Source: Companilactobacillus bobalius (lineage in GTDB: Bacteria > Bacillota > Bacilli > Lactobacillales > Lactobacillaceae). From it: a DNA stretch of 64,000 nt. Positions 34,934-45,718 of the stretch are shown here, one piece after another. Both the position numbers and the translations under genes were made by a program. Location: NCBI RefSeq assembly GCF_009764355.1, contig NZ_LNUA01000032.1, positions 310,001 through 374,000 on the forward strand, given 5' to 3'. Below the pieces are notes generated by a model. The model was not told where the DNA came from, did no database searches, and saw only the letters and a list, made by a program, of their open reading frames with translations. Numbering within the stretch: position 1 is the stretch's first letter; each line of letters begins with the position of its first letter.

Positions 34934-37900
34934 TTGCAAGCCCAATTACAAGTAATCAGTAGCTACAGTCTTTTGCATAGTCCTGCTAAATTAACCGAAA
35001 TAGTTGATCAAGCAAAGATGCTAGGCTATAAAGCTATTGCTCTAACAGATATTAATAATTTATATGGTTCAATAGATTTTTATAAATATGCTAACAAAGC
35101 GGGAATTAAACCTATTATCGGTTTGACAATTGAAGCACAAGGTTTGATTGATGACCAGAATAGTTATCCTTTAATTCTATTAGCAAGAAATAATAGTGGT
35201 TATCAAAATCTTATTAAAATTTCTTCAGCAGTCATGTCGTCTAAAGAACCTCTAGATTTAACGACTTTAAAATTGTATCTAGAGAATCTTTTTGTGATTA
35301 CTCCCGCAAGTGGTGCAGAAATTATTGCAATCGATGATAAGAGAGCCTATGTTCAAAAGCTGCTGAAGTTAATTGATAAAGAAGTACTTTATTTAGGTGT
35401 AGGACTTTATTCAGGACAACTCGATAATGTTCGAATTATTAAGGATGTATCTAAGCTGAATGGACTTAAATTGGCAGCCTTAGGCGATGTACGCTATGTT
35501 AGGACGGATGACCATCTAGCTTACCAAGTAGTCAATTACTTGCGTACAGGACAGCATTTTGACAATTTAGAGCAAGTTGTAGAGACAGGGGATCATTATT
35601 TACGCCCAGCGGCCGATTTTATGTCTGATTTTGCAGAAGTTGATATGACAAGTGCAGTAGAAAATACTAGTTATATTGCCGATCAGTGTAATGTTGAGAT
35701 TGAATTTAAAGAAACAGAATTGCCTGAATTTGAAACACCTGATGGAAAGTCTTCTATTCAATTTTTAACAGAATTGACGCAAAGAGGATTGAATAAACGT
35801 TTGGTGGGTCAAATTCCTGATGAATATGCTCAAAGATTGGAATATGAATTAAGTGTCATTGATAAAATGGGATTTTCAGACTACTTTTTGATTGTTTGGG
35901 ATGTTATCAAGCATGCTCATGAGGTCGGAATCAAAACTGGTCCTGGACGTGGTTCTGCGGCTGGATCGTTAGTATCGTATTGTTTGGGTATTACTCAAGT
36001 TGATCCAATTAAATACGATCTGTTATTTGAACGATTTTTGAATCCTCAACGAGTGAATATGCCAGATATTGATTTAGATTTGCCTGATAATCGACGCGAT
36101 GAAATGGTTATGTATATGCATGACAAGTATGGTTCTGACCATATGGCACAAATTATCACCTTTGGAACCTTGGCGGCTAAGATGGCTTTACGTGATATCG
36201 CTAGAACTTTCAGTCAAACACAATTTCAAATGTCGCAGTGGTCGAATGCTATTCCTAAGAAATTGAATATAACTTTACAAGAATCTTTTGATGAGTCAAG
36301 CACTTTGAGAAACTTGGTTAATAATTCTCGAGAAAATGAATTGATTTATCAAGTGGCCAAACGAATAGAAGGTATTCCACGTCATTATTCCAAACATGCA
36401 GCAGGAATTGTTTTAAGTAAGAAAAAGATGACTGATATTGTGGCGGTTCAGCTTGAAGATGATGGCATTAATCTAACACAACAGACAAAAAATAATGTCG
36501 AAAGTGTTGGGCTATTGAAAATGGATTTTCTAGGTTTAAAGAATTTGACGATTTTGGATAAAGCTATTCAAATAATTTCAAAGGATTATGGTCGTGAATT
36601 TATTCCAGAGAAAATACCTTTAAATGATCCTAAGACACTGGAATTATTCCAGAAAGGCGCTACAGACGGAGTTTTTCAATTTGAATCAGATGGTATTAGA
36701 AGTGTTTTAAGAAGGCTTGTACCGACTAGTTTTGACGATATTGTGGCAACTAATGCATTGTATCGTCCCGGTCCAATGCAAAATATTGCTACATTTATTG
36801 CCCGAAAACATGGTCAAGAACCTGTAACATATCCAGATAAGTCTTTAGAGGATTTGTTACGACCAACGTATGGCATTCTAGTATATCAAGAGCAAGTCAT
36901 GCAGGCATCGTCGCAAATGGCTAATTTCTCTTTAGCAGACGCGGATATTTTACGTCGGGCTATTAGTAAGAAGAATGAACAGTTGATTGAAGAAAATCGA
37001 CAAAAATTTATTAATGGTGCTGTCGGCCAAGGGCATAGTAAGGAATCAGCCGAAAAGGTTTATCAATATATCGAGAAATTTGGTAATTATGGGTTTAATA
37101 AATCCCATGCGGTTGCATACTCGATGATTGCTTTTTGGTTAGCCTACATTAAAGTCCATTTTGCGGATGCGTTCTTTGCCTGTCTGTTGAATTCTAATTT
37201 GAATAATGAGAATAAGGTTTCAACTTATGTGCAAGATGCCAAAGATCAACAAATTAAAATCTTGAATGTCGATATTAATTTGAGTTCCTATGAATTTAGC
37301 TCAGCTAATAAAGCAATACGTTTTGGATTGTTGAGTGTTAAAGGGATGCGTCGTGATTTAGCTCAATCGATTGTTGAACAACGAGAAAAGAATGGGCCAT
37401 TTACGAGTGCTTTAAACTTTTTGCAACGAATAGATCCAAGATTTGTTAAGAATGATTATTTGGAACCATTGATTTTGGCAGGAGCTTTTGATTCATTCAA
37501 TAAAAACCGCAAGGAATTACTGTATGACTTTCGAGATTTGATAGAGAGTATTCAATTGGCAGGTAGTAATTTGTCACTATTTGATGTTCTGGATCCGAAG
37601 AAACATGAAGTTGATGACTTTACTTTGACAGAGAGACTTAATCAAGAAAAAGAGTATTTAGGTGTCTACGTCTCTGGACATCCGGTTGAAAGGTATCGTA
37701 ATAAGCTACTGAATATTTCTACTAAGAAGATATCTGAATTGAAAATGGTTCAGAATATTTCTGTAAAAATTTTGGGATTAATTAAAAATTTACGAGTTAT
37801 ACGAACTAAAAAAGGTCAGAGAATGTGCTTCATGACAATTGAAGACGAGTCAGGTAGTATATCAGTGACAATTTTTCCTAAAGTTTTTCAAAGAATTGAA

Positions 37901-38257
37901 AATATGGAATTAGATGGTAAAATTTTCTTGTTCGATGGTCACAGTAATGTGGGGCAACGAGGAGATTTAGAATTCATTGCTGATCGTTTAAGTGATCCTA
38001 AACAATACACTGTTCAATTACCAAGTGAAAAACTCTATCTTCGAGTTACGAAGAATCTTGATACGCCTGATAATTTAGAGAAACTGTATCGTTTGATCGA
38101 ACATTACCCCGGGAAAATGCCAGTTATTATTTATCGGGATAAAAAGAAGCAAGCATTACTGTTGAAATCTAATCGTTGGATAGGCTTTAATAATAAAGTG
38201 CAGAGCCAATTGAAAAATTTCTTAGGCGAAAAAAGTGTTTTCTTAAAAAAAGACTAA
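34934..38257 (+). CDS. dnaE: DNA polymerase III alpha subunit, DnaE type
   Basis: Replicative polymerase that in Firmicutes extends RNA primers before PolC takes over. The 1107-residue protein has an N-terminal PHP domain (SSYSLLHSPAKL, ALTDINNLYGSIDFY), the catalytic palm with PGRGSAAGSLVSYCLG and PDIDLDLPDNRRDE (catalytic Asp residues), the thumb/fingers, the tandem HhH region and a C-terminal OB fold (SVKILGLIKNLRVIRTKKGQ). PHP metal-ligand His residues appear degenerate at the start (SSYSLLHSPA), as in many DnaE proteins without proofreading. It starts with TTG after GGGGGCG. Confidence 0.95.
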   Translation: MQAQLQVISSYSLLHSPAKLTEIVDQAKMLGYKAIALTDINNLYGSIDFYKYANKAGIKPIIGLTIEAQGLIDDQNSYPLILLARNNSGYQNLIKISSAVMSSKEPLDLTTLKLYLENLFVITPASGAEIIAIDDKRAYVQKLLKLIDKEVLYLGVGLYSGQLDNVRIIKDVSKLNGLKLAALGDVRYVRTDDHLAYQVVNYLRTGQHFDNLEQVVETGDHYLRPAADFMSDFAEVDMTSAVENTSYIADQCNVEIEFKETELPEFETPDGKSSIQFLTELTQRGLNKRLVGQIPDEYAQRLEYELSVIDKMGFSDYFLIVWDVIKHAHEVGIKTGPGRGSAAGSLVSYCLGITQVDPIKYDLLFERFLNPQRVNMPDIDLDLPDNRRDEMVMYMHDKYGSDHMAQIITFGTLAAKMALRDIARTFSQTQFQMSQWSNAIPKKLNITLQESFDESSTLRNLVNNSRENELIYQVAKRIEGIPRHYSKHAAGIVLSKKKMTDIVAVQLEDDGINLTQQTKNNVESVGLLKMDFLGLKNLTILDKAIQIISKDYGREFIPEKIPLNDPKTLELFQKGATDGVFQFESDGIRSVLRRLVPTSFDDIVATNALYRPGPMQNIATFIARKHGQEPVTYPDKSLEDLLRPTYGILVYQEQVMQASSQMANFSLADADILRRAISKKNEQLIEENRQKFINGAVGQGHSKESAEKVYQYIEKFGNYGFNKSHAVAYSMIAFWLAYIKVHFADAFFACLLNSNLNNENKVSTYVQDAKDQQIKILNVDINLSSYEFSSANKAIRFGLLSVKGMRRDLAQSIVEQREKNGPFTSALNFLQRIDPRFVKNDYLEPLILAGAFDSFNKNRKELLYDFRDLIESIQLAGSNLSLFDVLDPKKHEVDDFTLTERLNQEKEYLGVYVSGHPVERYRNKLLNISTKKISELKMVQNISVKILGLIKNLRVIRTKKGQRMCFMTIEDESGSISVTIFPKVFQRIENMELDGKIFLFDGHSNVGQRGDLEFIADRLSDPKQYTVQLPSEKLYLRVTKNLDTPDNLEKLYRLIEHYPGKMPVIIYRDKKKQALLLKSNRWIGFNNKVQSQLKNFLGEKSVFLKKD

Positions 38258-38334
38258 CAAATTTGCTTGAAAAACGTTTTCAGCTCTACAAACTAATCTA
38301 TAAAAATGTTATATTTGATTAGGTTTTGTTTTAG

Positions 38335-39321
<987 letters not shown>

Positions 39322-39384
39322 GTTAAGCATATAACGTTTTAATTTGTTACAATAAACGATGAAAACAAGAAAAGGGGATTCTCG

Positions 39385-41154
39385 ATGAAAAGAACTAAAA
39401 TTGTAAGTACACTTGGACCTGCCAGTAACGATGTTGACACAATCGTTAAGTTGATTGAAGCCGGAGCTAACATCTTCCGTTTCAACTTCTCACATGGTGA
39501 TCATCCAGAACATAAAGCTCGTATGGAAATGGTACACGAAGCTGAAAAGATTACAGGTAAAACTGTAGGTATCGTTCTTGATACTAAGGGTGCTGAAATC
39601 CGTACTACTGTTCAAGAAGGTAACAAGTTTGAAGCTAAGATTGGTCAAACAATCCGTATCTCAATGGATGACTCATTAACAGGTACTCCTGAAAAGATTG
39701 CTTCTACATACCCTGGTCTATACGATGATACACATGTTGGTGGTCACGTATTGATCGATGATGGTCTTGTTGACTTGAAGATTACTGAAAAAGATGACAA
39801 GAACCGTGAATTGGTTACTGTTGTTCAAAACGATGGTATGATCGGTTCAAGAAAGAGTATCAATGCTCCTGGTGTTGAAGTTCGTCTACCAGGTATCACA
39901 GAAAAAGATTCAGACGATATTCGTTTTGGTTTGGAACAAGGTATTAACTTCATCTCAGCTTCATTCGTTCGTAAAGCTCAAGATGTCCTAGATATTCGTG
40001 CAATCCTTGAAGAAAAACACTGTGAATACGTACAAATCTTCCCTAAGATCGAATCACAAGAAGGTATCGACAATATCGATTCTATTCTTAAAGTTTCAGA
40101 TGGTTTGATGATTGCTCGTGGTGACATGGGTGTTGAAATTCCATTCGAAAACGTACCATTCGTTCAAAAATCATTGATCAAGAAGTGTAACGCTCTTGGT
40201 AAACCAGTTATCACAGCTACACAAATGCTTGACTCAATGCAAGAAAACCCACGTCCTACACGTGCCGAAGTTACTGATGTTGCTAACTCTGTTCTTGATG
40301 GTACAGATGCTACAATGCTTTCAGGTGAAAGTGCTAATGGTGACTACCCTGTTGAAGCTGTTGCTGCTATGGCTCGTATCGACGAACGTACAGAACAACA
40401 ATTAGACAAGAACAACTCACTTGCAATCCAACGTTTCGAAGATTACAAGGGTTCAAACGTTACAGAATCAATCGGTGAATCAGTTGTTAGAACTGCTGAA
40501 GAACTAAACATCAATACAATTGTTACAGCTACTAAATCAGGTTACACTGCACGTATGATTTCTAAATACCGTCCAAGTGCTGATATCCTAGCTCTAACAT
40601 TTGATGAAACTACACAACGTGGTTTGACAGTTAACTGGGGTGTTGATCCAGTTGTTGTTGACAAGCCAGAAAACACTGATGAAATGTTTGACTTAGCTGC
40701 TAAGAAAGCTCAAGAACTTGGCTTTGCTAAGGAAGGCGATTTAATTCTTGTTGTTGCCGGTGTTCCTGTTGGTGAAACAGGTACAACTAACTTGATGAAG
40801 GTTCAATTAATTGGATCAACATTGGTTAAAGGCCAAGGTGTTGGTGAAGAATCAGTTGTTGGTAACGTTGTAGTTGCTAACTCAGCTGAAGAAGCTAACA
40901 AGAAGGTTAACGAAGGCGACATTCTTGTTACAAAGATGACAGACAAAGATTACCTACCAGCTCTTGAAAAAGCTAGTGCCGTTGTTGTTGAAAACGGTGG
41001 TTTGACATCACATGCAGCCGTTGTTGGTATTGCTATGGGTCTACCTGTTGTTGTTGGTGCTAAGAATGCTACATCACTTGTTAAAGATGGTGACACTGTT
41101 ACTGTTGATTCAAGACGTGGTGTTGTATACAAGGGTGCTTCACGTTCACTTTAA
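39385..41154 (+). CDS. pyk: Pyruvate kinase
   Basis: Converts phosphoenolpyruvate to pyruvate with ATP formation. The 589-residue protein has MKRTKIVSTLGPASND, FRFNFSHGDHPEHK, IFPKIESQEGIDNID and MIARGDMGVEIPFE with the PEP-binding lysine. It carries the additional C-terminal PEP-utiliser-like phosphohistidine domain (ENGGLTSHAAVVGIAMGLPV) found in Bacillales and lactobacilli. Codon use is strongly biased (highly expressed). It follows pfkA and ends at a terminator. Confidence 0.97.
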   Translation: MKRTKIVSTLGPASNDVDTIVKLIEAGANIFRFNFSHGDHPEHKARMEMVHEAEKITGKTVGIVLDTKGAEIRTTVQEGNKFEAKIGQTIRISMDDSLTGTPEKIASTYPGLYDDTHVGGHVLIDDGLVDLKITEKDDKNRELVTVVQNDGMIGSRKSINAPGVEVRLPGITEKDSDDIRFGLEQGINFISASFVRKAQDVLDIRAILEEKHCEYVQIFPKIESQEGIDNIDSILKVSDGLMIARGDMGVEIPFENVPFVQKSLIKKCNALGKPVITATQMLDSMQENPRPTRAEVTDVANSVLDGTDATMLSGESANGDYPVEAVAAMARIDERTEQQLDKNNSLAIQRFEDYKGSNVTESIGESVVRTAEELNINTIVTATKSGYTARMISKYRPSADILALTFDETTQRGLTVNWGVDPVVVDKPENTDEMFDLAAKKAQELGFAKEGDLILVVAGVPVGETGTTNLMKVQLIGSTLVKGQGVGEESVVGNVVVANSAEEANKKVNEGDILVTKMTDKDYLPALEKASAVVVENGGLTSHAAVVGIAMGLPVVVGAKNATSLVKDGDTVTVDSRRGVVYKGASRSL

Positions 41155-41193
41155 TTTTTAAATGAAATTAAACACGCTTTAAAACATAAATTG

Positions 41194-41229
41194 ACTGAAA
41201 GAAACTGACGAGTTTCTTTCAGTTTTTTT
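41194..41229 (+). terminator. pfkA-pyk operon terminator
   Basis: ACTGAAAGAAACT / AGTTTCTTTCAGT stem with a seven-T run. Confidence 0.9.
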
Positions 41230-41274
41230 GTGTTTGCGTTAATATCGTATTAATAAAGATACTGAGGTGAAAAA

Positions 41275-42081
41275 TTGTCAAATAGAGATGTTTTAGTATT
41301 TGAGATTGAGCAGGCTAAAGGGAAGCCACGAGATATTAAGAAAAAGAAAGACTATTGTCCTTTCTGTGATCGAGAAAACTTAACTAATATAATTGAACAA
41401 AAGGGGGACATGATTTGGTTAGAGAATAAATTTAAAACACTTAAAGATACTAATCAAACGGTGTTAATTGAATCTAGTGATCACTATGGTGATATTTCCA
41501 ATTACTCAGTTGCCAAAAATCGAGAAGTTTTTGAATTTGTTTATAATTGTTGGAATGAAATGATTCAGAGTAAAAAATACAAGAGTGTTTTATTGTATAA
41601 AAATTTTGGACCTATGTCCGGCGGGTCTTTGCGCCATCCACATTTCCAAGTGATAGGTTTAGATAAAGTTGATGGATATAAACATATTGAGGCCGAGAAT
41701 TTTACTGGAATGGATGTATTTAATTCAAAACATATTAATGTCAATGTTTCGGAAAAACCAATCATGGGTTTTGTAGAATTTAATGTTGTCATCAATAATC
41801 CTAAATATATTGACGATTTGGCTGAATTTACACGTGTAACAGTTAAATATGTCTTAGATGACCTTTATGGTGGTAAGTTTGATTCTTACAACTTGTTCTT
41901 CTATAAAGTTGGTCGAAAAATTATTTGTAAGATCGAGGCTAGATATGTAGTATCTCCATACTTTGTAGGTTATCGTTTGTCACAACGTGATGGCGATAAG
42001 CAAGTAAGAGGTATTGCGGACGTTTTATTGCAAAGACTGCAAGAGAATGTTCATAGCTCAGAAATTGAAAATCCAGAATAA
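41275..42081 (+). CDS. DUF4931-family protein, HIT/GalT-like fold
   Basis: A 268-residue protein with a CPFC zinc-type motif near residue 29 and LRHPHFQVIG (H-P-H) near residue 123, the elements of the galactose-1-phosphate uridylyltransferase / HIT superfamily. It fits the DUF4931 family, whose reaction is not known to me. Nucleotidyl transfer is plausible but unproved. It starts with TTG five bases after GAGGTG, and a terminator follows. Confidence 0.75.
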   Translation: MSNRDVLVFEIEQAKGKPRDIKKKKDYCPFCDRENLTNIIEQKGDMIWLENKFKTLKDTNQTVLIESSDHYGDISNYSVAKNREVFEFVYNCWNEMIQSKKYKSVLLYKNFGPMSGGSLRHPHFQVIGLDKVDGYKHIEAENFTGMDVFNSKHINVNVSEKPIMGFVEFNVVINNPKYIDDLAEFTRVTVKYVLDDLYGGKFDSYNLFFYKVGRKIICKIEARYVVSPYFVGYRLSQRDGDKQVRGIADVLLQRLQENVHSSEIENPE

Positions 42082-42084
42082 ATT

Positions 42085-42115
42085 AAAGGATGGCTCATGT
42101 GAACCATCCTTTTTG
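42085..42115 (+). terminator. Terminator
   Basis: AAAGGATGG / CCATCCTTT stem followed by T run, between two convergent units. Confidence 0.75.
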
Positions 42116-42178
42116 TTAGGTTTATTTTAACTTCGGAGTAGAAATGTTATGTAACTTTGATAATTAAATAAAAAAGGA

Positions 42179-42787
42179 TTAATCAATCCAATTATTTTTT
42201 TGAGCCACATTTAGGGCTTCAATTCGAGAGTGAGTACCGGTTTTACTAAGAATTGAGGAAATATAGTTTCTGACTGTTCCATTAGAGAGAAAGACACTAT
42301 CAGCGATCTCTTGGGTTGATTTTCCTTGAGAGAATTCTTTCATGATTTTCAATTCTTGAGGAGTTAAGGGGTTCTTCACTGCAGTTAAAATGGTTGAAAC
42401 CAAATTTGAATCATAAATAGTTTGACCGTCTAAAATTTTATGAATTGTATCAACTAGTTTATCAGTAGGACCATCTTTCAAAAGGTATGCATCCACTTGG
42501 GCAGCTACGGCTAGTTCAAAATAAGTTTTACGAGCGAATGTCGTAAGGATGACGATTTTTAAATCCTGTTTTGTTAAACGAAGTTCGTTAGCGACCTCCA
42601 AACCAGTCATTTGAGGCATTTCAATATCGAGAATTGCTACATCTGGCTTTAAAGAAATTATTTCTTTAAGTGCTGTCTGGCCGTCAGTTGCGTTACCAAT
42701 AACGGTAAAATCATCCTCTAAATTAAGGATTGCAGAAAGTGCTGAGTTAAGCATTTCTTGATCTTCAGCAATATAAATGGATGTCAT
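42179..42787 (-). CDS. NarL/LuxR-type response regulator
   Basis: Response regulator of 202 residues. The receiver domain has the acidic pocket YIAEDQE, the phospho-Asp at residue 54 in AILDIEMPQ, and the conserved Thr and Lys (ILTTFAR, YLLKDG). The output domain is a LuxR-type helix-turn-helix with GKSTQEIADSVFLSNGTVRNY. It starts two bases after the kinase stop. It probably controls the ABC transporter genes of the same unit, the typical arrangement of DesKR/LiaRS-like systems. Confidence 0.9.
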   Translation of the reverse strand: MTSIYIAEDQEMLNSALSAILNLEDDFTVIGNATDGQTALKEIISLKPDVAILDIEMPQMTGLEVANELRLTKQDLKIVILTTFARKTYFELAVAAQVDAYLLKDGPTDKLVDTIHKILDGQTIYDSNLVSTILTAVKNPLTPQELKIMKEFSQGKSTQEIADSVFLSNGTVRNYISSILSKTGTHSRIEALNVAQKNNWID

Positions 42788-42789
42788 AA

Positions 42790-43908
42790 TTACTCCCTTT
42801 TTGGAACAGATATTTTTAGTGTTACACCACGTTTGGATTCTATTTCAAGTTTACCATCAATTTTATTAAGACGTGTTTTCATACCATTTAAACCAAATGT
42901 TTGACGATCATCCGATTTTTGAAATCCTATGCCATCATCTTGAATTCTTAGTAAATAATTGTTTTGATCTTCCTCAAAAATAAGATTCATCATATTAGCT
43001 TTACTGTATCGGATGACATTGGTAGTGGCTTCTTTAATAATTGCCGAAAGGACATGTTGAACTGTCTTTGGCCATTTGGCAGATATTTCTTCATTAACCG
43101 AATGTTGCCTTATATCAGCAACTTGTAAATTGTTTTCTTCTTCGATCATGGCACTGGCAATGGTTTTCTCATTAAGGTCAGCAACTATTTTACGAACCAA
43201 ATTTAAATCCTCACGAGAAGTTTTAGATATATCTTGTAACTGCTGCTGGGCTTTTGTAGGATCTTTGTCGATTAATTTAGAAGCAAGTTCAGCCTTGAGG
43301 GTAATGATGGAAAAAGATTGACCAATGTTATCGTGTAAGTCTTTAGCAATTCTGTCACGCTCATTTTGTTTAATAATTGATTCTAAACGTTTATTATTTT
43401 TCTTTGCTTGGTAGCTACGACGATAACTATTGGCTAATGATCGAGCAGCAAGGGGTGAACCTATTGTAAAAGTTAAAGTAATAATTACACCTATGAATCC
43501 ATAACTATTCATCACTGGACTTAAAAGGACAAATGAAGTAATGCAGCTTAGTGAAATTATTAGAAACATAGCATAATATTGAAAGAATTTTTTTGATTTC
43601 AACGGTAATGAACCGATTTCCCATGCAGTATAAATGAAGAGAGTGCCACCTCCGTCGGGAAATAAAATGACAAAATAAACAGCAATAGATAATTGTACGA
43701 GAAGATCTAGCCATAGATATGGATTAATCCAGTAGCCATCACGATAAAATTTAAGAAAAATAATCATTAAGGTTAAATGCCACCAGTTGAAATGGGGTTC
43801 ATGAGCTAAGAGTTGAGTTGCCATAAGAAATAACGAAAAAACCCAAAAATAGGGCATAAAGCCCAATCTTTTTGGGAATAAAATGTGTTTTTGCATGAAA
43901 TTCTTCAT
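42790..43908 (-). CDS. Sensor histidine kinase, HisKA_3 type
   Basis: Membrane sensor kinase of 372 residues with about five N-terminal membrane segments and little extracytoplasmic sequence, so it likely senses the membrane. The H-box is RDRIAKDLHDNIGQSFSI (phospho-His in LHDNIG) and the ATP-binding domain has EATTNVIRYSKA, DDGIGF and FGLNGMKTRL. The chosen ATG at 43908 overlaps the permease stop (ATGA) and gives coupled translation; an upstream frame would add 24 residues inside the permease gene. Confidence 0.88.
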   Translation of the reverse strand: MKNFMQKHILFPKRLGFMPYFWVFSLFLMATQLLAHEPHFNWWHLTLMIIFLKFYRDGYWINPYLWLDLLVQLSIAVYFVILFPDGGGTLFIYTAWEIGSLPLKSKKFFQYYAMFLIISLSCITSFVLLSPVMNSYGFIGVIITLTFTIGSPLAARSLANSYRRSYQAKKNNKRLESIIKQNERDRIAKDLHDNIGQSFSIITLKAELASKLIDKDPTKAQQQLQDISKTSREDLNLVRKIVADLNEKTIASAMIEEENNLQVADIRQHSVNEEISAKWPKTVQHVLSAIIKEATTNVIRYSKANMMNLIFEEDQNNYLLRIQDDGIGFQKSDDRQTFGLNGMKTRLNKIDGKLEIESKRGVTLKISVPKRE

Positions 43909-44666
43909 TGCGTAACAAGTCCTTTTTCTTTTTGAATTTTGTTTACTATAAATAGAATTAAGAAAATAATGAGGGACCAAATCAACAGGTTAATGAAAGG
44001 ACCAATGTGTTGAGTTGTCTGATGTAGAATGTTTTTATCGATGACTGATAATTGATAAGTGGGCATTACTTTACCGATATTTTGTAACCAAGTAGGCATG
44101 ATATTAATAGGCCACCACAATCCACTTAGAATTGCTAAAGGAAATACTATCAAGTTTGTTAGCAAATTAACAGTATTGGGCTTTTTAGCAAATGAGATCA
44201 GTACACCAATTAAAATTAATAATATAGTGCCTAGAAGATTGATTGAAATTAATTCAAATAGTAGACCAATTGAGATATTGACATGATTGACGATCATTGC
44301 TACAGCAGTAAGTGCGATAGAGGATACTAAATTCAAAGTGATAAGTACAATTGCCATGGATCCATAGTATTGAAAGTTTGAAAGGGGACTTAGTGTGACA
44401 AATAATTTAAAGTTAGACATTTCGTCTTCTAAAAGTGTATTTGCTGTAGTGATAATGCCACCTAACATGCATGCATAAATCATCATACTAACTAAATAAT
44501 CTTCATTCCAAGCTTTGAGATAACTAGCAGGAACATTACTAACGAGAATTTTAGTATACAGGATATAAAAAACGATTGGTAGTAACATATCGAAGAAAAA
44601 GAAAGCCTTATTTCTGAAAACTATACGTTTGAAGTTGATTTTAGTTTGAAAGATAAATTTATTCAT
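43905..44666 (-). CDS. ABC-2 type transporter permease
   Basis: Membrane subunit of 253 residues with six predicted membrane segments (FFFFDMLLPIVFYILYT near the start, TILLILIGVLISF, NLIVFPLAILSGLWWPINIMP with the ABC-2 family motif). It overlaps the ATPase gene by eight bases and the kinase by four. Such exporters with DesKR-like systems often act in drug or bacteriocin resistance or lipid export; the substrate is unknown. Confidence 0.87.
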   Translation of the reverse strand: MNKFIFQTKINFKRIVFRNKAFFFFDMLLPIVFYILYTKILVSNVPASYLKAWNEDYLVSMMIYACMLGGIITTANTLLEDEMSNFKLFVTLSPLSNFQYYGSMAIVLITLNLVSSIALTAVAMIVNHVNISIGLLFELISINLLGTILLILIGVLISFAKKPNTVNLLTNLIVFPLAILSGLWWPINIMPTWLQNIGKVMPTYQLSVIDKNILHQTTQHIGPFINLLIWSLIIFLILFIVNKIQKEKGLVTQ

Positions 44667-45531
44667 GATTATTCTCCTTGTAGTTAAGTAATAGCGTATC
44701 TAGAGTACTTTGTTTTACTTGTAGATTGTCAATCGCCTTTAAGTAAGGGGTCAATTCAGTGACTAATTGATTAACATTGTTAGTGATGATTTGAAAGTGA
44801 TGTCCAACCAAATTGATTGAGATTACATCTGGCAAATTTTTAAAATCTATTTGATTCAGTTCACTGTCGAACTCAACCAAACTTTGACCTTCACGACTGC
44901 GAAGTTGTTTGATTGTGCCATCAAAAGCAATGATTGAGTTTTGTAAAATTAAGAATCGATCTGCAATATTTTCTAGTTCTTCTAGATAATGACTGGTAAC
45001 AAAAATTGTTTTACCGGATTTTTTCAATCGATCAATTTCTTGCCAAAAATCATTCCGGGCGTTGCTATCCATGCCGACGGTAGGCTCATCTAGGAAAAGT
45101 ATTTCTGGATCACCGGCCAATGCCAATGCGAAGGCCAGCCGACGTTTTTGACCACCAGAGAGTCCAGTCATTAGGTTATTTTGATGATCTTTTAGACCAG
45201 AGATATTTAGGAGTTCTTCGTAAGAAAGTGGCTTATCGAAATAACTGCGAGTTAGGTTGATAATCTCTTTAACAGTGATTCGATGTAATACGATGTTGTC
45301 TTGCATCATGACGCCGGTAATTTGTTTCCAATTTTCATTAGTTAGAAATTTTACTTGACCAGAAGTTTGAGGAATCAGATTTAGAATGATATTGATTAAA
45401 GTAGTTTTTCCAGCACCATTTGCACCAACTAAGGCAATGATGGACGATGATTCAATTTGAAGATTGATATCTTTTAAAATAATTTTTTTGCCAAAAGATT
45501 TGTTTATATGTTGAATTTCTAAAATAGTCAT
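44659..45531 (-). CDS. ABC transporter ATPase
   Basis: ATP-binding subunit of 290 residues with Walker A GANGAGKTT, Q-loop GVMMQDN, signature LSGGQKRRLAFALALA, Walker B EILFLDEPTVGMD and the switch His in VTSHYLEEL. A C-terminal extension of about 80 residues (beyond residue 210) is typical of drug/bacteriocin exporter ATPases. It is the first gene of the ATPase-permease-kinase-regulator operon. Confidence 0.92.
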   Translation of the reverse strand: MTILEIQHINKSFGKKIILKDINLQIESSSIIALVGANGAGKTTLINIILNLIPQTSGQVKFLTNENWKQITGVMMQDNIVLHRITVKEIINLTRSYFDKPLSYEELLNISGLKDHQNNLMTGLSGGQKRRLAFALALAGDPEILFLDEPTVGMDSNARNDFWQEIDRLKKSGKTIFVTSHYLEELENIADRFLILQNSIIAFDGTIKQLRSREGQSLVEFDSELNQIDFKNLPDVISINLVGHHFQIITNNVNQLVTELTPYLKAIDNLQVKQSTLDTLLLNYKENNHE

Positions 45532-45673
45532 GTGATTAACCTCGTCTCTTAATTGAATAACTTTATTTTAAGAGAATTGGCTGTACAGTAATAGTAAGCA
45601 ATGTCATTAGTTAATATGACAAATGTCATGTTAATTTGTATTATTAAATGTTTTACGAAAACATAAGCCGATA

Positions 45674-45709
45674 AAAACTCTCCAATCCTAAAAAAGGACT
45701 GGAGAGTTT
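45674..45709 (-). terminator. Terminator of the alcohol dehydrogenase gene
   Basis: AAACTCTCCAATCC / GGACTGGAGAGTTT hairpin, T run on the minus-strand side, just beyond the adh stop. Confidence 0.85.
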
Positions 45710-45718
45710 GATGAATTA

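Noticed and set aside
38268..38282. TGAAAAACGTTTTCA upstream of pfkA as a cre box
   Set aside because: One extra base separates the half sites compared with the cre consensus, so I do not call it, though CcpA control of pfkA-pyk would be plausible.
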